DNA of 64,000 nucleotides from NCBI GenBank assembly GCA_946537885.1, contig CAMNGC010000002.1, forward strand, positions 1 to 64,000, given 5' to 3'. The notes beneath the pieces are model-generated. The model was not told where the DNA came from. It saw only the letters and a list, made by a program, of their open reading frames with translations, and did not search any database. The DNA comes from an uncultured Clostridia bacterium. Its GTDB lineage: Bacteria > Bacillota > Clostridia > Saccharofermentanales > Saccharofermentanaceae. The translations under genes were made by a program, and so were the position numbers. Positions 17,347-27,133 of this stretch are shown one piece after another; the stretch's first letter is position 1; each line of letters opens with the position of its first letter.

Positions 17347-19295
17347 ACGGTCCTCTTGAAATTCTGCTCAAAATCCGTCTGTGTAACCTTAATAAAGGTT
17401 GGTCTGCCATGAGCACAGTGATAGGGATCATTTAAGTTTCTCATCTGGGAGATTAATGACACAGCTTCATCTACAGTAATCTTATCATGAGCTTTGATGG
17501 CTGCCTTACAAGCAGTTGTTTGGATAAGTGAATACCATATCTCATTTTTCGAAGGCACTTCCTTTTTCAGCTCATTTATTATATTTACGAACATCTCGGC
17601 CGGTTTGGCTGTCTTTCCGCTCAATGGAACTGCTCTTATAGCAATCTGTCTGGAACCCATAAGTTCAATATCAAAACCATTCTCACGGAACTTATCATAA
17701 TTATCGGATACATATGAATAATCACCTGCAGACAGATCAACGATCTGCGGAACAAGAAGCTGCTGCTGATCATCAGATACTTTCTCATTCAGCTTTCTGG
17801 CCATAAATCGCTCATATAGTACACGTTCATGTGCTGCATGTTGATCAACAAAGAATACACTATTCTCTGTCTGAACGATAATATATGTATCGAAAAGGAA
17901 GCCTACAACACTTCCGCTGTTAAGTTCTTCGATATCAGAGTCAGGCTTATCCTCGACGGCAGCGATCTTTATCTCTTCATTAACAGATGCATCAACGCTT
18001 TCACTTTCATCCGATTTTGAGGTCTCCTCCTTCTGACCTGTGATCATAGCAATATCCGGCTTAAATTCGGATAGGATCTTGAGCATATTGGCAGTAGCTT
18101 CTGCTTCTCTTGCAGTAGGGCTGACAGCCTCAGCATTTGATGTCTTGAAGCGAAGCTGACCCGGCATGATCGCCGTTTCCGAAGTCGTATTAACGCCTGA
18201 GCTCATTGCTTTTATGCGAGTCATCTCTTCTTTGACAGCCTTAGCAGAAGTCTCCTCAAATGGCAGCTCAACGGATTTGATCCCCTTAAACTTATGATCG
18301 GCATCGCTCTCGGAAAAAACAGAATTCCTGATCCCATGGTATACGAGTCTGAAAACATCGGTGTCGCTGCTGAACCGTACTTCAGACTTCTGAGGGTGAA
18401 CATTAACGTCAACTTTGCCGGGAGCCGAATAGATACACAGAAAACATACAGGATATTTATTCTTCATCACAGCATTTTTATAAGCTTCATCAATGGCGGC
18501 CGTAACCGATTGATTACGAACTGCCCGATCATTTACATAGATATACTGCATTCCGCGATTGCCTCTGACACAATCAGGCTTTCCCGTATAACCGGAGAGG
18601 CGGTAATCACCGAACACATAAGAAACGGGAAGCATCATGGAAGCGATCTGTTTCCCGTGAACGCTGTATATAGCATCGAGCATATCACCGCTTCCCGGAG
18701 TCATCAGAAGCTGTTTTCCGTCCTTTATGAGCCTGAAAGAAATATGCGGGTTGACAATCGCCATTTTTTCGACAAGATTACAAATATACATGCTCTCGGT
18801 TGAATCTTTTTTTAGGAATTTATAGCGGGCAGGAATAGACGCGAAAAGTCTCCTGACCTCAACAACCGTGCCTATATCCGCAGAAGTCTCCCCCGAATCA
18901 GTCAAAATACCATTCCGGTACTCTACATAAACACCACTGTCCCTGTCAGCCATTCTGGTGACAAGACGGACATCGGAACAAGCAGCGATCGACGGCAAGG
19001 CCTCACCCCTGAAGCCCATTGTTGACAGATCATAGAGGTCATCGATCTTGGTGATCTTAGATGTTGCATGGATAGTAAAAGCCATCCGGGCATCTTCCTC
19101 ATCCATACCGATACCATTATCAGATACCCGTATCAGACTGATACCGCCCTGTTCGATCTCTATCTTGATCACATTGGCACCGGCATCGATTGAATTATCG
19201 ATCAATTCCTTTACGACCGATACCGGTCGTTCGATCACTTCTCCGGCCTTGATCTCATTAGCTACAAGGGGATCGAGCAGATTAATCCTTCCCAT
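17343..19295 (-). CDS. mutL: DNA mismatch repair protein MutL
   Basis: A 650-residue GHKL ATPase and endonuclease. The N-terminus has NEIKAGEVIERPVSVVKEL with the catalytic glutamate, DNGIGM and GFRGEAL. The C-terminal part carries DQHAAHERVLYE, the metal-binding endonuclease motif of MutL proteins from bacteria lacking MutH, and CAHGRPT. I chose ATG 19295 because GGAGG is six bases upstream; an ATG two codons earlier (19301) overlaps that site. The start overlaps the mutS end and the stop overlaps the miaA start. Confidence 0.96.
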   Translation of the reverse strand: MGRINLLDPLVANEIKAGEVIERPVSVVKELIDNSIDAGANVIKIEIEQGGISLIRVSDNGIGMDEEDARMAFTIHATSKITKIDDLYDLSTMGFRGEALPSIAACSDVRLVTRMADRDSGVYVEYRNGILTDSGETSADIGTVVEVRRLFASIPARYKFLKKDSTESMYICNLVEKMAIVNPHISFRLIKDGKQLLMTPGSGDMLDAIYSVHGKQIASMMLPVSYVFGDYRLSGYTGKPDCVRGNRGMQYIYVNDRAVRNQSVTAAIDEAYKNAVMKNKYPVCFLCIYSAPGKVDVNVHPQKSEVRFSSDTDVFRLVYHGIRNSVFSESDADHKFKGIKSVELPFEETSAKAVKEEMTRIKAMSSGVNTTSETAIMPGQLRFKTSNAEAVSPTAREAEATANMLKILSEFKPDIAMITGQKEETSKSDESESVDASVNEEIKIAAVEDKPDSDIEELNSGSVVGFLFDTYIIVQTENSVFFVDQHAAHERVLYERFMARKLNEKVSDDQQQLLVPQIVDLSAGDYSYVSDNYDKFRENGFDIELMGSRQIAIRAVPLSGKTAKPAEMFVNIINELKKEVPSKNEIWYSLIQTTACKAAIKAHDKITVDEAVSLISQMRNLNDPYHCAHGRPTFIKVTQTDFEQNFKRTV

Positions 19296-21975
19296 ACTCA
19301 TCCTCCGTTTTGATCTCTTCTGTCAGGCCGTAAAGAATATTAATTGCCTCCAGCGGCGTAACCTTTGTTATATCTAATTCTCGTATAATTCGACGGATCT
19401 TGTCTTCTTTACGGTAAACAACATTGTCAGGATTAAAGATCGATTCCTGACCGGGCATTGCGGTTGCCGACAGGCAGGGTTTGCCGTCTTCATAATCAAC
19501 ATTACCCATAACCTTAAAGTTTCCGATCCTTTCGAGCTCCTTCAGGATAGACCTGCTTCTGGCAAGAACATCTCCTGGGATCCCGGCAAGTCTTGCAACC
19601 TCAATACCATAGCTGTCAGATGTTCCGCCTTCGACTATCCTATGAAGGAAGACTACTCCGTCATCTGTCTCTTTCACATCAACATGATTATTGAAAACGC
19701 CTTTGCTCATCTTAGCCAGCTGATTAAGTTCGTGATAATGTGTAGCGAAAATCGTCCTGGCATACAGAATATTGGGATCGATAATATACTCAATAACAGC
19801 CCATGCTATAGAAAGGCCGTCATATGTACTGGTTCCGCGCCCCACTTCGTCCAGCAGCAGCAGGCTCTTACGAGTTGCATTTTTAAGGATGGAAGAGACT
19901 TCTTTCATCTCTACCATAAAAGTAGATTGCCCCATAGAGATATCATCAGATGCTCCGATCCTGGTAAAGATCTGATCAACCAGACCGATATGAGCTTTCT
20001 TGGCAGGTACAAAAGACCCGATCTGAGCCATAAGAACGATTATCGCGACTTGACGCATATAAGTTGACTTACCTGCCATATTAGGGCCGGTGAGCACCAT
20101 TAGTCGTTTCTCATCATTAAGAACTGTATCATTGGGTACGAATCTCTCGGAGCTGTCAAGCATCTTCTCCACTACGGGATGTCTGCCCTCCTGAATATCG
20201 ATGATGTCCGAGTTATCGACGATCGGTCTGACATAAGATTCTTCAGAAGCCAGTTGAGCAAGAGATGTAACTACATCAAGAAGCGCCACTGCTCTGGCTA
20301 CATTAAAGAGCCTGTCCGATGCATTATTCACCTGATTTCTAACATCAACAAACAACTCATATTCAAGTGACAGTCTTTTACTCTGAGCTCCCAATATCTT
20401 GTCTTCCAACTCCTTAAGCTCAGGAGTGATATATCTCTCATTGTTAGCCAGAGTCTGTTTTCGATGATACTCTTCAGGCAATTCCAGAGTATTACTTCTT
20501 GGTATATCAATATAATATCCGAATACTCTGTTATATCCGATCTTCAGGTTCTTGATCCCGAGTCGGTTCCTCTCCTCACTCTCAAGCTGCATAATATACT
20601 GCTTGGCATTTGTAGCAATATCCTTCAGCTCATCACAGTCGGAAGAATAACCTGCCTTGATTATGTCGCCATCCTTAATCGTAACAGGAGGATCTTCTGC
20701 GATGGCTTTCTCAAGAAGATCATAAATATCAGTCATTGGGTCAAGCAGCTCTTTGATCTTCCTGAAAGAACCCTGCTCGAACTGTTCGCATATCTTTACG
20801 ATAAATGGCAGCTTCCCAAGCGAATTCTTAAGAGAAAGCATCTCGCGGGCATTGATACTTCCGAGAGAAACCTTTGCAGCAAGCCTCTCGATGTCATACA
20901 AGCCCGTCAGCGCTTCCATGATCTCCTGTCGGGCAATAAACTTATTAAGTGCCTCCTCAACAGCATCAAGGCGGCTATTAATAGAAGCTGTCACGATAAG
21001 AGGTTCTTCAACCCATTTCCTTAAGAGTCTTCCGCCCATGGCTGTCTTAGTCCTGTCGATTGCCCAGAGCAAGGACCCTCTTCGGCTCTTACTTCTGATT
21101 GTAGCAGTAAGCTCCAGATTCGTTCTGGTAGTAAGATCGAGCTCCATAGTATCCGAGACCTTAAAGCATTCAACCTTGCTAAGGTGCGCAACAGATTCTG
21201 TCTGCGTCTCATCGGCATATTTAACAAGAGCAGAGATAGCCCCAAAGACCAATTCCGGATCACTGAATTTATCAGAATCGTTGACATTAAGCTTACGTTC
21301 TTTAACATAGGAAGAAGAGAAATCTCTTTCGTTTCGCTGAGTAAAAGCAGCATTAAAGCCCCTGTCTATAACCGTATAGATTCGGGAATCACGGAAAGCC
21401 TCATTAAACAGGATCTCAGAAGGCTGATATTTACCAATAAGATTTATAAGATGCTCATCATTGTCCGCCGATGTTAATTGGGTCGCTTCAAACTCACCGG
21501 TTGTAATGTCTGCCGCCGCAACACCATATTGGGCACCGACACACATAATACTCATGAGATAGTTATTCTTCCGATCATCAAGGCCTTCAGTATCCGTTAT
21601 AGTACCCGGGGTCATCACTTTTATGATGCCTCGCTTTACAAGCCCCTTGGCAAGTGCAGGATCCTCCAATTGTTCACAGATCGCCACTTTATGCCCCATA
21701 CCTATCAGTCTGTTAGCATATGTCTGGAAGGCATGAAAAGGCACGCCGCACATCGGCGCTCTGAGATTATTACCGCAATCTCTTGCAGTTAGCGTTAGTT
21801 CGAGAGCTTTAGATACATATAAGGCATCATCGAAAAACATCTCGTAAAAATCACCGAGTCTGTAAAAGAGGATCGTCTCTCCCAGCTTATCTTTCATCTC
21901 GGCATACTGCTGCATCATAGGAGATAGCTTATCACGATCCATATCCCTAAGACGAAGCGCTTTATTCTCAGTCAT
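19282..21975 (-). CDS. mutS: DNA mismatch repair protein MutS
   Basis: An 897-residue mismatch sensor. The N-terminal mismatch-binding domain contains LGDFYEMFFDDA (the conserved FxE wedge) near residues 40-52. The ATPase has Walker A GPNMAGKST near residue 630 and LLDEVGRGTSTYDGLSIAW as Walker B and signature. The C-terminus has HYHELNQLA and a short dimer tail. The start overlaps the miaB end by eight bases (ATGACTGA). Length is as expected for MutS1. Confidence 0.97.
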   Translation of the reverse strand: MTENKALRLRDMDRDKLSPMMQQYAEMKDKLGETILFYRLGDFYEMFFDDALYVSKALELTLTARDCGNNLRAPMCGVPFHAFQTYANRLIGMGHKVAICEQLEDPALAKGLVKRGIIKVMTPGTITDTEGLDDRKNNYLMSIMCVGAQYGVAAADITTGEFEATQLTSADNDEHLINLIGKYQPSEILFNEAFRDSRIYTVIDRGFNAAFTQRNERDFSSSYVKERKLNVNDSDKFSDPELVFGAISALVKYADETQTESVAHLSKVECFKVSDTMELDLTTRTNLELTATIRSKSRRGSLLWAIDRTKTAMGGRLLRKWVEEPLIVTASINSRLDAVEEALNKFIARQEIMEALTGLYDIERLAAKVSLGSINAREMLSLKNSLGKLPFIVKICEQFEQGSFRKIKELLDPMTDIYDLLEKAIAEDPPVTIKDGDIIKAGYSSDCDELKDIATNAKQYIMQLESEERNRLGIKNLKIGYNRVFGYYIDIPRSNTLELPEEYHRKQTLANNERYITPELKELEDKILGAQSKRLSLEYELFVDVRNQVNNASDRLFNVARAVALLDVVTSLAQLASEESYVRPIVDNSDIIDIQEGRHPVVEKMLDSSERFVPNDTVLNDEKRLMVLTGPNMAGKSTYMRQVAIIVLMAQIGSFVPAKKAHIGLVDQIFTRIGASDDISMGQSTFMVEMKEVSSILKNATRKSLLLLDEVGRGTSTYDGLSIAWAVIEYIIDPNILYARTIFATHYHELNQLAKMSKGVFNNHVDVKETDDGVVFLHRIVEGGTSDSYGIEVARLAGIPGDVLARSRSILKELERIGNFKVMGNVDYEDGKPCLSATAMPGQESIFNPDNVVYRKEDKIRRIIRELDITKVTPLEAINILYGLTEEIKTEDEYGKD

Positions 21976-23440
21976 TTACAATACTCTCCATAATTCCGTC
22001 TACTGAATAAGGTCTGGCATGGGTAAATCTTACTTTACATAGCATACCCTCGTAATTATCGGCACACGAAAAACTACCATCTGCATTTTTAAGCTTGAGC
22101 TCATCCGGAATCTTAAAATTGACAAGATGATTGGATCTTGTCCTGCCTGTAAGAATATCGGACGCAGTAGAGCTTTCTCCTTCTATAAGAACTTCCTCGG
22201 TCTTTCCCACTTTAGCAAGATTCGACTTATAAGCCAAGTCATTCTGGAGCTCAAGAAGCCTTGCAAATCGGTCTGTAACCACATCATGTGCTATCTGATC
22301 CTTAAAATCAGCAGCAACGGTACCGGGTCTCATCGAATACTGGAAAGTAAAAGCGGAATCAAACCTGGCTCTTTTGACAGCATCTAAAGTCTGTTGAAAG
22401 TCCTCTTCGGTCTCCCCAGGGAAGCCGACTATTATATCCGTGGATAAGGAGCCTTCCGGTACCTTATTCCTGAAGACATCAACTATTCTCATGAAATCAG
22501 CGATCTTATAAGGGCGATTCATCCTGTCTAAGACTTTATCCGAGCCTGATTGCATTGCTAAATGCAAGTGATTCTCGATATTAGAGTAAGACGCCATCAT
22601 CTCGATCACCTCATCTGAAAGGTCCTTGGGGTGAGACGACATAAACCTGACTCTCGAGAAGGCTTTGATCTCGGCAGCTGCCCTTAAAACATCCGGAAAC
22701 TTTTTACCGTCTTCTCCGGCGTAGGAATTAACATTTTGCCCGAGAAGCATTACTTCCTTATAGCCTTGATCAGCCAGCCCCTGAAGTTCATCTACTATCT
22801 GGCCGAAGTCTCTTGATCTCTCTCTTCCCCTTGCATATGGAACAATACAGTAAGTGCAGAAATTATTACAACCATACATGATCGGAACGAGAGCTCTGAA
22901 TTTACGTCCGCGACTTATAGGGACCAATGAATCCTCGGCAATATAATCATCATCTGAAATATTTACCAATTGTTTCTTACTCCTTACGGTATTACGCAAG
23001 AGCAAGGGAAAAGAATGAAGCTGCTGAGGATCGAAAACAAGATCCACATAGGGAAAGCTTTTACGAATACGATCTACATTCTCAGGAACTTTCATCATAC
23101 AGCCGCATACGATGATCAGAATGTCTCTGTTATCCTTCTTTGGCCCTTTAGCCTCACCCAAGTTGCCGAACAGTCTGTCTTCTGCATTTTCTCTAATAGA
23201 ACATGTATTAAAGAGAATAACATCAGCGGACAATTCAGATGTGGGAGTAAGCCCCATGGAATCAAGCATCCCGCACAGTTTCTCGCTGTCAGATTCATTA
23301 AGCTGACAGCCATATGTATGTACATTATAAGTAAGGGGTCTGTTCTTTTTTAAAGACAGTGCCTTAAAATAGTCTCTCATCTCCGAGGATGCAGCATCAA
23401 CAGCCCTCATATCCTCTGATGTAACCTTGATTATTGCCAT
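21968..23440 (-). CDS. miaB: tRNA methylthiotransferase MiaB
   Basis: A 490-residue radical SAM enzyme that methylthiolates i6A37 of tRNA. The N-terminal UPF0004 domain has HTYGCQLNESDSEKL and NTCSIRENAE; the radical SAM cluster is in CNNFCTYCIVPYARGRE; a C-terminal TRAM domain includes VLIEGES and TRSNHLVNF. The N-terminal extension before HTYGC is about 40 residues, as in other clostridial MiaB. It opens the miaB-mutS-mutL-miaA cluster. RimO at 42.6-44 kb is a relative that acts on ribosomal protein S12. Confidence 0.96.
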   Translation of the reverse strand: MAIIKVTSEDMRAVDAASSEMRDYFKALSLKKNRPLTYNVHTYGCQLNESDSEKLCGMLDSMGLTPTSELSADVILFNTCSIRENAEDRLFGNLGEAKGPKKDNRDILIIVCGCMMKVPENVDRIRKSFPYVDLVFDPQQLHSFPLLLRNTVRSKKQLVNISDDDYIAEDSLVPISRGRKFRALVPIMYGCNNFCTYCIVPYARGRERSRDFGQIVDELQGLADQGYKEVMLLGQNVNSYAGEDGKKFPDVLRAAAEIKAFSRVRFMSSHPKDLSDEVIEMMASYSNIENHLHLAMQSGSDKVLDRMNRPYKIADFMRIVDVFRNKVPEGSLSTDIIVGFPGETEEDFQQTLDAVKRARFDSAFTFQYSMRPGTVAADFKDQIAHDVVTDRFARLLELQNDLAYKSNLAKVGKTEEVLIEGESSTASDILTGRTRSNHLVNFKIPDELKLKNADGSFSCADNYEGMLCKVRFTHARPYSVDGIMESIVND

Positions 23441-23542
23441 TTATATACCTCTTGTCATCAATGTATACCATTATACTAAAGATTAGTTTTTTCATAAAGT
23501 AATCAAAATATCATATTGAGAACTAATGATATATTTAATTAT

Positions 23543-23551
23543 TGATATAAT
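23543..23551 (+). promoter_or_regulatory. Extended -10 that may give a leaderless dacF transcript
   Basis: TGATATAAT is a perfect extended -10. The ATG at 23558 begins seven bases after it, where transcription would start. No ribosome site lies before the ATG. Confidence 0.45.
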
Positions 23552-23557
23552 TACGAT

Positions 23558-24991
23558 ATGAAAAACAGAAGAAAACATTTTTTGAGCAAGCTATTTGCCG
23601 CTCTTTTGACCGCAAGCGCATTCCTGGGCACCTTTACTCAGGCGAGGGTTCTTGCTGTAAACGAGCAATTTGACGACCCCAACGACAACTTTATTTCACA
23701 AAACGAAGCCCTGACGGATCTGATGAACGAACCGGGAGAGAACGCTCCATCAGTCAGCGCAACCTCTTATATACTTTATGATTCGCTGTCAGGAGCCACT
23801 GTAATGGGCAGAAATCCCGATGAACCGCTTGAACCGGCATCTACGACAAAGATAATGACGATACTGCTGGCACTTGAGAATCTGTCTCCGGACGAAGTGG
23901 TAACAATTACTCCGGATATGTATCAGGAGCTGCCGGCTGACTATGTAACGCTCGGACTATCCGAAGGAGAAGAAGCTACCGTAAGAGACCTGATGTATGC
24001 GGCAATGCTCACTTCGGCTAACGATGCAACACTGGCACTTGCTATCTATATGGGCGGCACTCAATTGTCTTTTTGCAGCATGATGAATCAGCGCGCATTA
24101 GAACTTGGCTGCACCCACACCAACTTCGTCAACGCCTATGGTCTGGCTAATCCCAGCCATTTGACCACTGCGGCCGATCTGGCTCTTATACTGGAAGAAG
24201 CTGTTACCCATCCGGAGTTTTGCGAGATGGCTACAACTATCTCCTATACTATGCCTGCTACTAATCTTTATGATGCTCCCAGAGTAATCAACAATGCTAA
24301 CCGTTTTATTTCCACTCAGGAATATGCCTATGATTATTACATAGGCGGTAAGACCGGCTATACGGACACTGCCGGTTATACACTCGTGGCAGCTGCTCAG
24401 AAGAATGACAGGACTCTGATAGGTGTAATACTCGGAGGAACAGATCCAAACATCAGATTCAGGGACATGATAAACCTTTTCGAATATGGATTTACACACT
24501 TTACTACTATCCCGGTTGATTATACTGAGTTTACATCGATCGTTAATTCTACTCTGGAACAGGTAAACGGAGCTCTTATAAATACAGATCTTCAGGTAAC
24601 CGAGTACGATTATCTTAAGACTCTGTCGCCTTATCTGACCACAACCAGCGACCGCGTAGCTGCGGGCTGTACCAATATGGTCGAATTATCCGGCCAGAGC
24701 ATTGACAGTTCAAATACTGATCAAACATTGGAACTGCCGCTTTGCAAGGTCTTTAATGACGGCAAGACATATATCGTGGGATCTTTGACCTTAAGGATCA
24801 CAACAAGAGACCGCGTTATAGAGATGACACCCGAGAAGCACTCCAAATGGGATAAGATCAAATTGATCTGCCGTACGGTATTTGTAATAACCCTGCTGAT
24901 CCTGATCCTTATTATCGCCTTCCTCCTCTTCAGAAGGAGTCACAGACGAAGGCTCAGAGATGAAGCTCATAAAAGATCACGTATGCTGTGA
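23558..24991 (+). CDS. D-alanyl-D-alanine carboxypeptidase (S11, DacF/PBP5-like)
   Basis: A 477-residue exported enzyme that trims the terminal D-Ala from peptidoglycan stem peptides. A signal peptide (residues 1-33) is followed by the three S11 motifs: STTK (serine nucleophile and lysine), SAND and KTG in GGKTGYTDTAGY. A C-terminal membrane helix (about 443-462) with a basic tail anchors it, a difference from the amphipathic anchor of E. coli PBP5. No ribosome site precedes ATG 23558, which follows an extended -10 by seven bases. The GNAT gene follows with an eight-base gap and is probably co-transcribed. Confidence 0.93.
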   Translation: MKNRRKHFLSKLFAALLTASAFLGTFTQARVLAVNEQFDDPNDNFISQNEALTDLMNEPGENAPSVSATSYILYDSLSGATVMGRNPDEPLEPASTTKIMTILLALENLSPDEVVTITPDMYQELPADYVTLGLSEGEEATVRDLMYAAMLTSANDATLALAIYMGGTQLSFCSMMNQRALELGCTHTNFVNAYGLANPSHLTTAADLALILEEAVTHPEFCEMATTISYTMPATNLYDAPRVINNANRFISTQEYAYDYYIGGKTGYTDTAGYTLVAAAQKNDRTLIGVILGGTDPNIRFRDMINLFEYGFTHFTTIPVDYTEFTSIVNSTLEQVNGALINTDLQVTEYDYLKTLSPYLTTTSDRVAAGCTNMVELSGQSIDSSNTDQTLELPLCKVFNDGKTYIVGSLTLRITTRDRVIEMTPEKHSKWDKIKLICRTVFVITLLILILIIAFLLFRRSHRRRLRDEAHKRSRML

Positions 24992-24998
24992 GGTCCTT

Positions 24999-25469
24999 AT
25001 GTATATCAGAAGAGCATCTATTCAAGATTTAGATTCCATCAAAAGCCTTTTGTCTCAAGTCCTAATGGTCCACCACGAAGCAAGACCTGACTTATTCAAA
25101 GCAAATTGCCGGAAATACACCGATGATGAACTGAAAAGTCTGATCGCCGACGATAACAAACCGATATTTGTAGCAGTAGATGAGAAAGATGAAGTTATTG
25201 CTTATGCTTTCTGTGTCATCATAAAACACACTAACGATAATATACTGACAGACATCAGCAGTATTTATATAGACGACCTGTGTGTAGACGCCAAGAGCCG
25301 AGGCCGACATGTGGGGCAAGAGCTTTTCGAGCATGTAAAAAGATTTGCCAAGGAAATCGGATGCTACAATGTGACCTTAAATGTCTGGGAAGGCAATGAT
25401 GATGCTAAGGCCTTCTATGAGGCGATGGGACTTCGTCCGCAAAAATACGGCATGGAATTTATTCTTTGA
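24999..25469 (+). CDS. GNAT family N-acetyltransferase
   Basis: A 156-residue protein when started at ATG 24999, eight bases after GAGGT; a longer frame would begin inside dacF. IDDLCVDAKSRGRHVGQELF holds the acetyl-CoA loop (RGRHVG, the R/Q-x-x-G-x-G/A pattern), and NVTLNVWEGNDDAKAFYEAMG the C-terminal motif of the fold. The substrate is unknown; members act on proteins, antibiotics or small amines. The last 11 bases overlap the end of the convergent gtrA-like gene. Confidence 0.88.
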   Translation: MYIRRASIQDLDSIKSLLSQVLMVHHEARPDLFKANCRKYTDDELKSLIADDNKPIFVAVDEKDEVIAYAFCVIIKHTNDNILTDISSIYIDDLCVDAKSRGRHVGQELFEHVKRFAKEIGCYNVTLNVWEGNDDAKAFYEAMGLRPQKYGMEFIL

Positions 25470-25917
25470 TCCTATTATCCCCGGTCTTCCTGTCTTTCTT
25501 GAAGATTACAAGCTTGCTGAAAACATAATTGGCGATAATAACAACAACATTAGCGCATACTTTTATTATCAAGTCATTAAACTCAAGCTCATCCACAAAG
25601 ACATGCATAATAAGCGTCTCTAAAGCCAGTGTAGCTAATCTGCAGGCAAAGAAATAGACAACTTCCCTAAGTATGGCATCAAGAGCTTTTGCTTCACTCT
25701 CGAAAACCCACTTACGGTTCGTCAAATAAGCAAATGTACATGAAACGATCCAGGCCAAAGCATTGGGGAGCTTACTGCCAAAGGAATCAAGCATCCCCAT
25801 GGGATGGGCAAATATCCAATATGAAAGGATATTTACAAGTGTTGTCAGGACACCAAATATTGCATACATCAGAAAGCTTTTATACCTGATACAAAGCTCC
25901 TTAATCTTATCGATCAT
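25459..25917 (-). CDS. GtrA family membrane protein
   Basis: A 152-residue protein with four predicted helices. FLMYAIFGVLTTLVNILSYW and ANVVVIIANYVFSKLVIFK are the first and last helices of the GtrA family, thought to help flip lipid-linked sugars or donor molecules for cell-surface glycosylation. Its start overlaps the stop of the upstream UDP-galactopyranose mutase gene by four bases (ATGA), so both probably serve surface polysaccharide containing galactofuranose. No glycosyltransferase lies beside them. Confidence 0.9.
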   Translation of the reverse strand: MIDKIKELCIRYKSFLMYAIFGVLTTLVNILSYWIFAHPMGMLDSFGSKLPNALAWIVSCTFAYLTNRKWVFESEAKALDAILREVVYFFACRLATLALETLIMHVFVDELEFNDLIIKVCANVVVIIANYVFSKLVIFKKDRKTGDNRIKE

Positions 25918-27014
25918 CTAAGTTCACGCTCCGCCATATTGAGAGCTTCTGCAACAACAGCATCCATATCATAGTATTTGTACTGACCGAGTCTTCCGCC
26001 GAAGATAACCTTATCTTCACAATCTGCGAGTTTTTTATACTTCTCATACAACTCGCTGTTAGTTGAGTCGTTAACAGGATAATAAGGATCATCACCAATC
26101 TTCCAAGCGGAAGAATACTCCTTCGAAATAACAGTCTTAGGCCCTGTACCAAATTCAAAAAACTTATGCTCAATGATCCTGGTCCATGGCGTCTCAATAT
26201 CCGTATAGTTTACGACTGCATTTCCTTGGAAATTAGGAATATCGAGTATCTCTGTCTCGAACCTGACAGATCTGTATTCGAGCGGCCCGAACTTATAATC
26301 ATAATATCCGTCGATCGGACCGGTATATACTATCTTATCCGCAATATCATATAGCTCTTCCCTGTTCTCGAGATAATCGACTCCGAGCCTGATATCGATC
26401 CCGTCGAGCATCTTCTCCACCATAGCTGTATAACCGCCCATAGGAATTCCCTGATAAAGCGCATTAAAGTAATTGTTATCGTAAGTAAGTCTTACAGGCA
26501 GTCTCTTGATTATGAAACTTGGCAATTCACTGCACGGTCTGCCCCATTGTTTCTCTGTATAGCCTTTCACCAGCTTCTCATAGATATCCTTACCGACAAG
26601 ACTAATGGCCTGTTCCTCAAGATTATGAGGCTCGGTAATACCTGCCGACTTCTTTTGCTCCTCGATCTTTGAAGCCGCCTCGTCAGGTGTTATAACTCCC
26701 CACATTTTATTGAAAGTATACATATTAAAAGGCAGAGAGTAGATCTCTCCCTTATAATTGGCTACAGGAGAATTGGTATATCTATTGAATTCAGAGAATG
26801 AATTAAGGTAATCCCACACTTTTCGATTATTGGTATGAAAAATATGTGCCCCATATTTATGGACATTGATCCCCTCGACATTCTCAGTATAAATATTACC
26901 GGCAATATGATCTCTCTTATCTATGACCAGAACCCTCTTGCCGGCATCAGTCGCCACACGTGCAAATACAGCACCATAAAGACCTGCGCCGACGATCAGA
27001 TAATCGTAATGCAT
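25914..27014 (-). CDS. glf: UDP-galactopyranose mutase
   Basis: A 366-residue flavoenzyme that converts UDP-galactopyranose to UDP-galactofuranose. The FAD site is YLIVGAGLYGAVFA at the N-terminus, followed by RVLVIDKRDHIAGN. KYGAHIFHT and the later YTEKQWG and RLPVRLTYDN are conserved family segments. ATG 27014 is preferred because GGGAGCTG lies before it; the 19-residue upstream extension does not resemble the family. It is paired with gtrA. The neighbouring pnp gene, upstream on the same strand, ends in its own terminator. Confidence 0.95.
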   Translation of the reverse strand: MHYDYLIVGAGLYGAVFARVATDAGKRVLVIDKRDHIAGNIYTENVEGINVHKYGAHIFHTNNRKVWDYLNSFSEFNRYTNSPVANYKGEIYSLPFNMYTFNKMWGVITPDEAASKIEEQKKSAGITEPHNLEEQAISLVGKDIYEKLVKGYTEKQWGRPCSELPSFIIKRLPVRLTYDNNYFNALYQGIPMGGYTAMVEKMLDGIDIRLGVDYLENREELYDIADKIVYTGPIDGYYDYKFGPLEYRSVRFETEILDIPNFQGNAVVNYTDIETPWTRIIEHKFFEFGTGPKTVISKEYSSAWKIGDDPYYPVNDSTNSELYEKYKKLADCEDKVIFGGRLGQYKYYDMDAVVAEALNMAERELR

Positions 27015-27069
27015 AATTAACAGCTCCCATGTATTTTCACTAATTGTATAGTTATTGATCGAAAATGGC

Positions 27070-27105
27070 AAATAAAGACCGTCCCTGAGAAACCAAGGAC
27101 GGTCT
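27070..27105 (-). terminator. Terminator of pnp
   Basis: Minus-strand stem AGACCGTCC / GGACGGTCT (9 bp) followed by TTATTTG. Confidence 0.85.
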
Positions 27106-27133
27106 GATGATCATTATTCGAGGATCTTAGATA

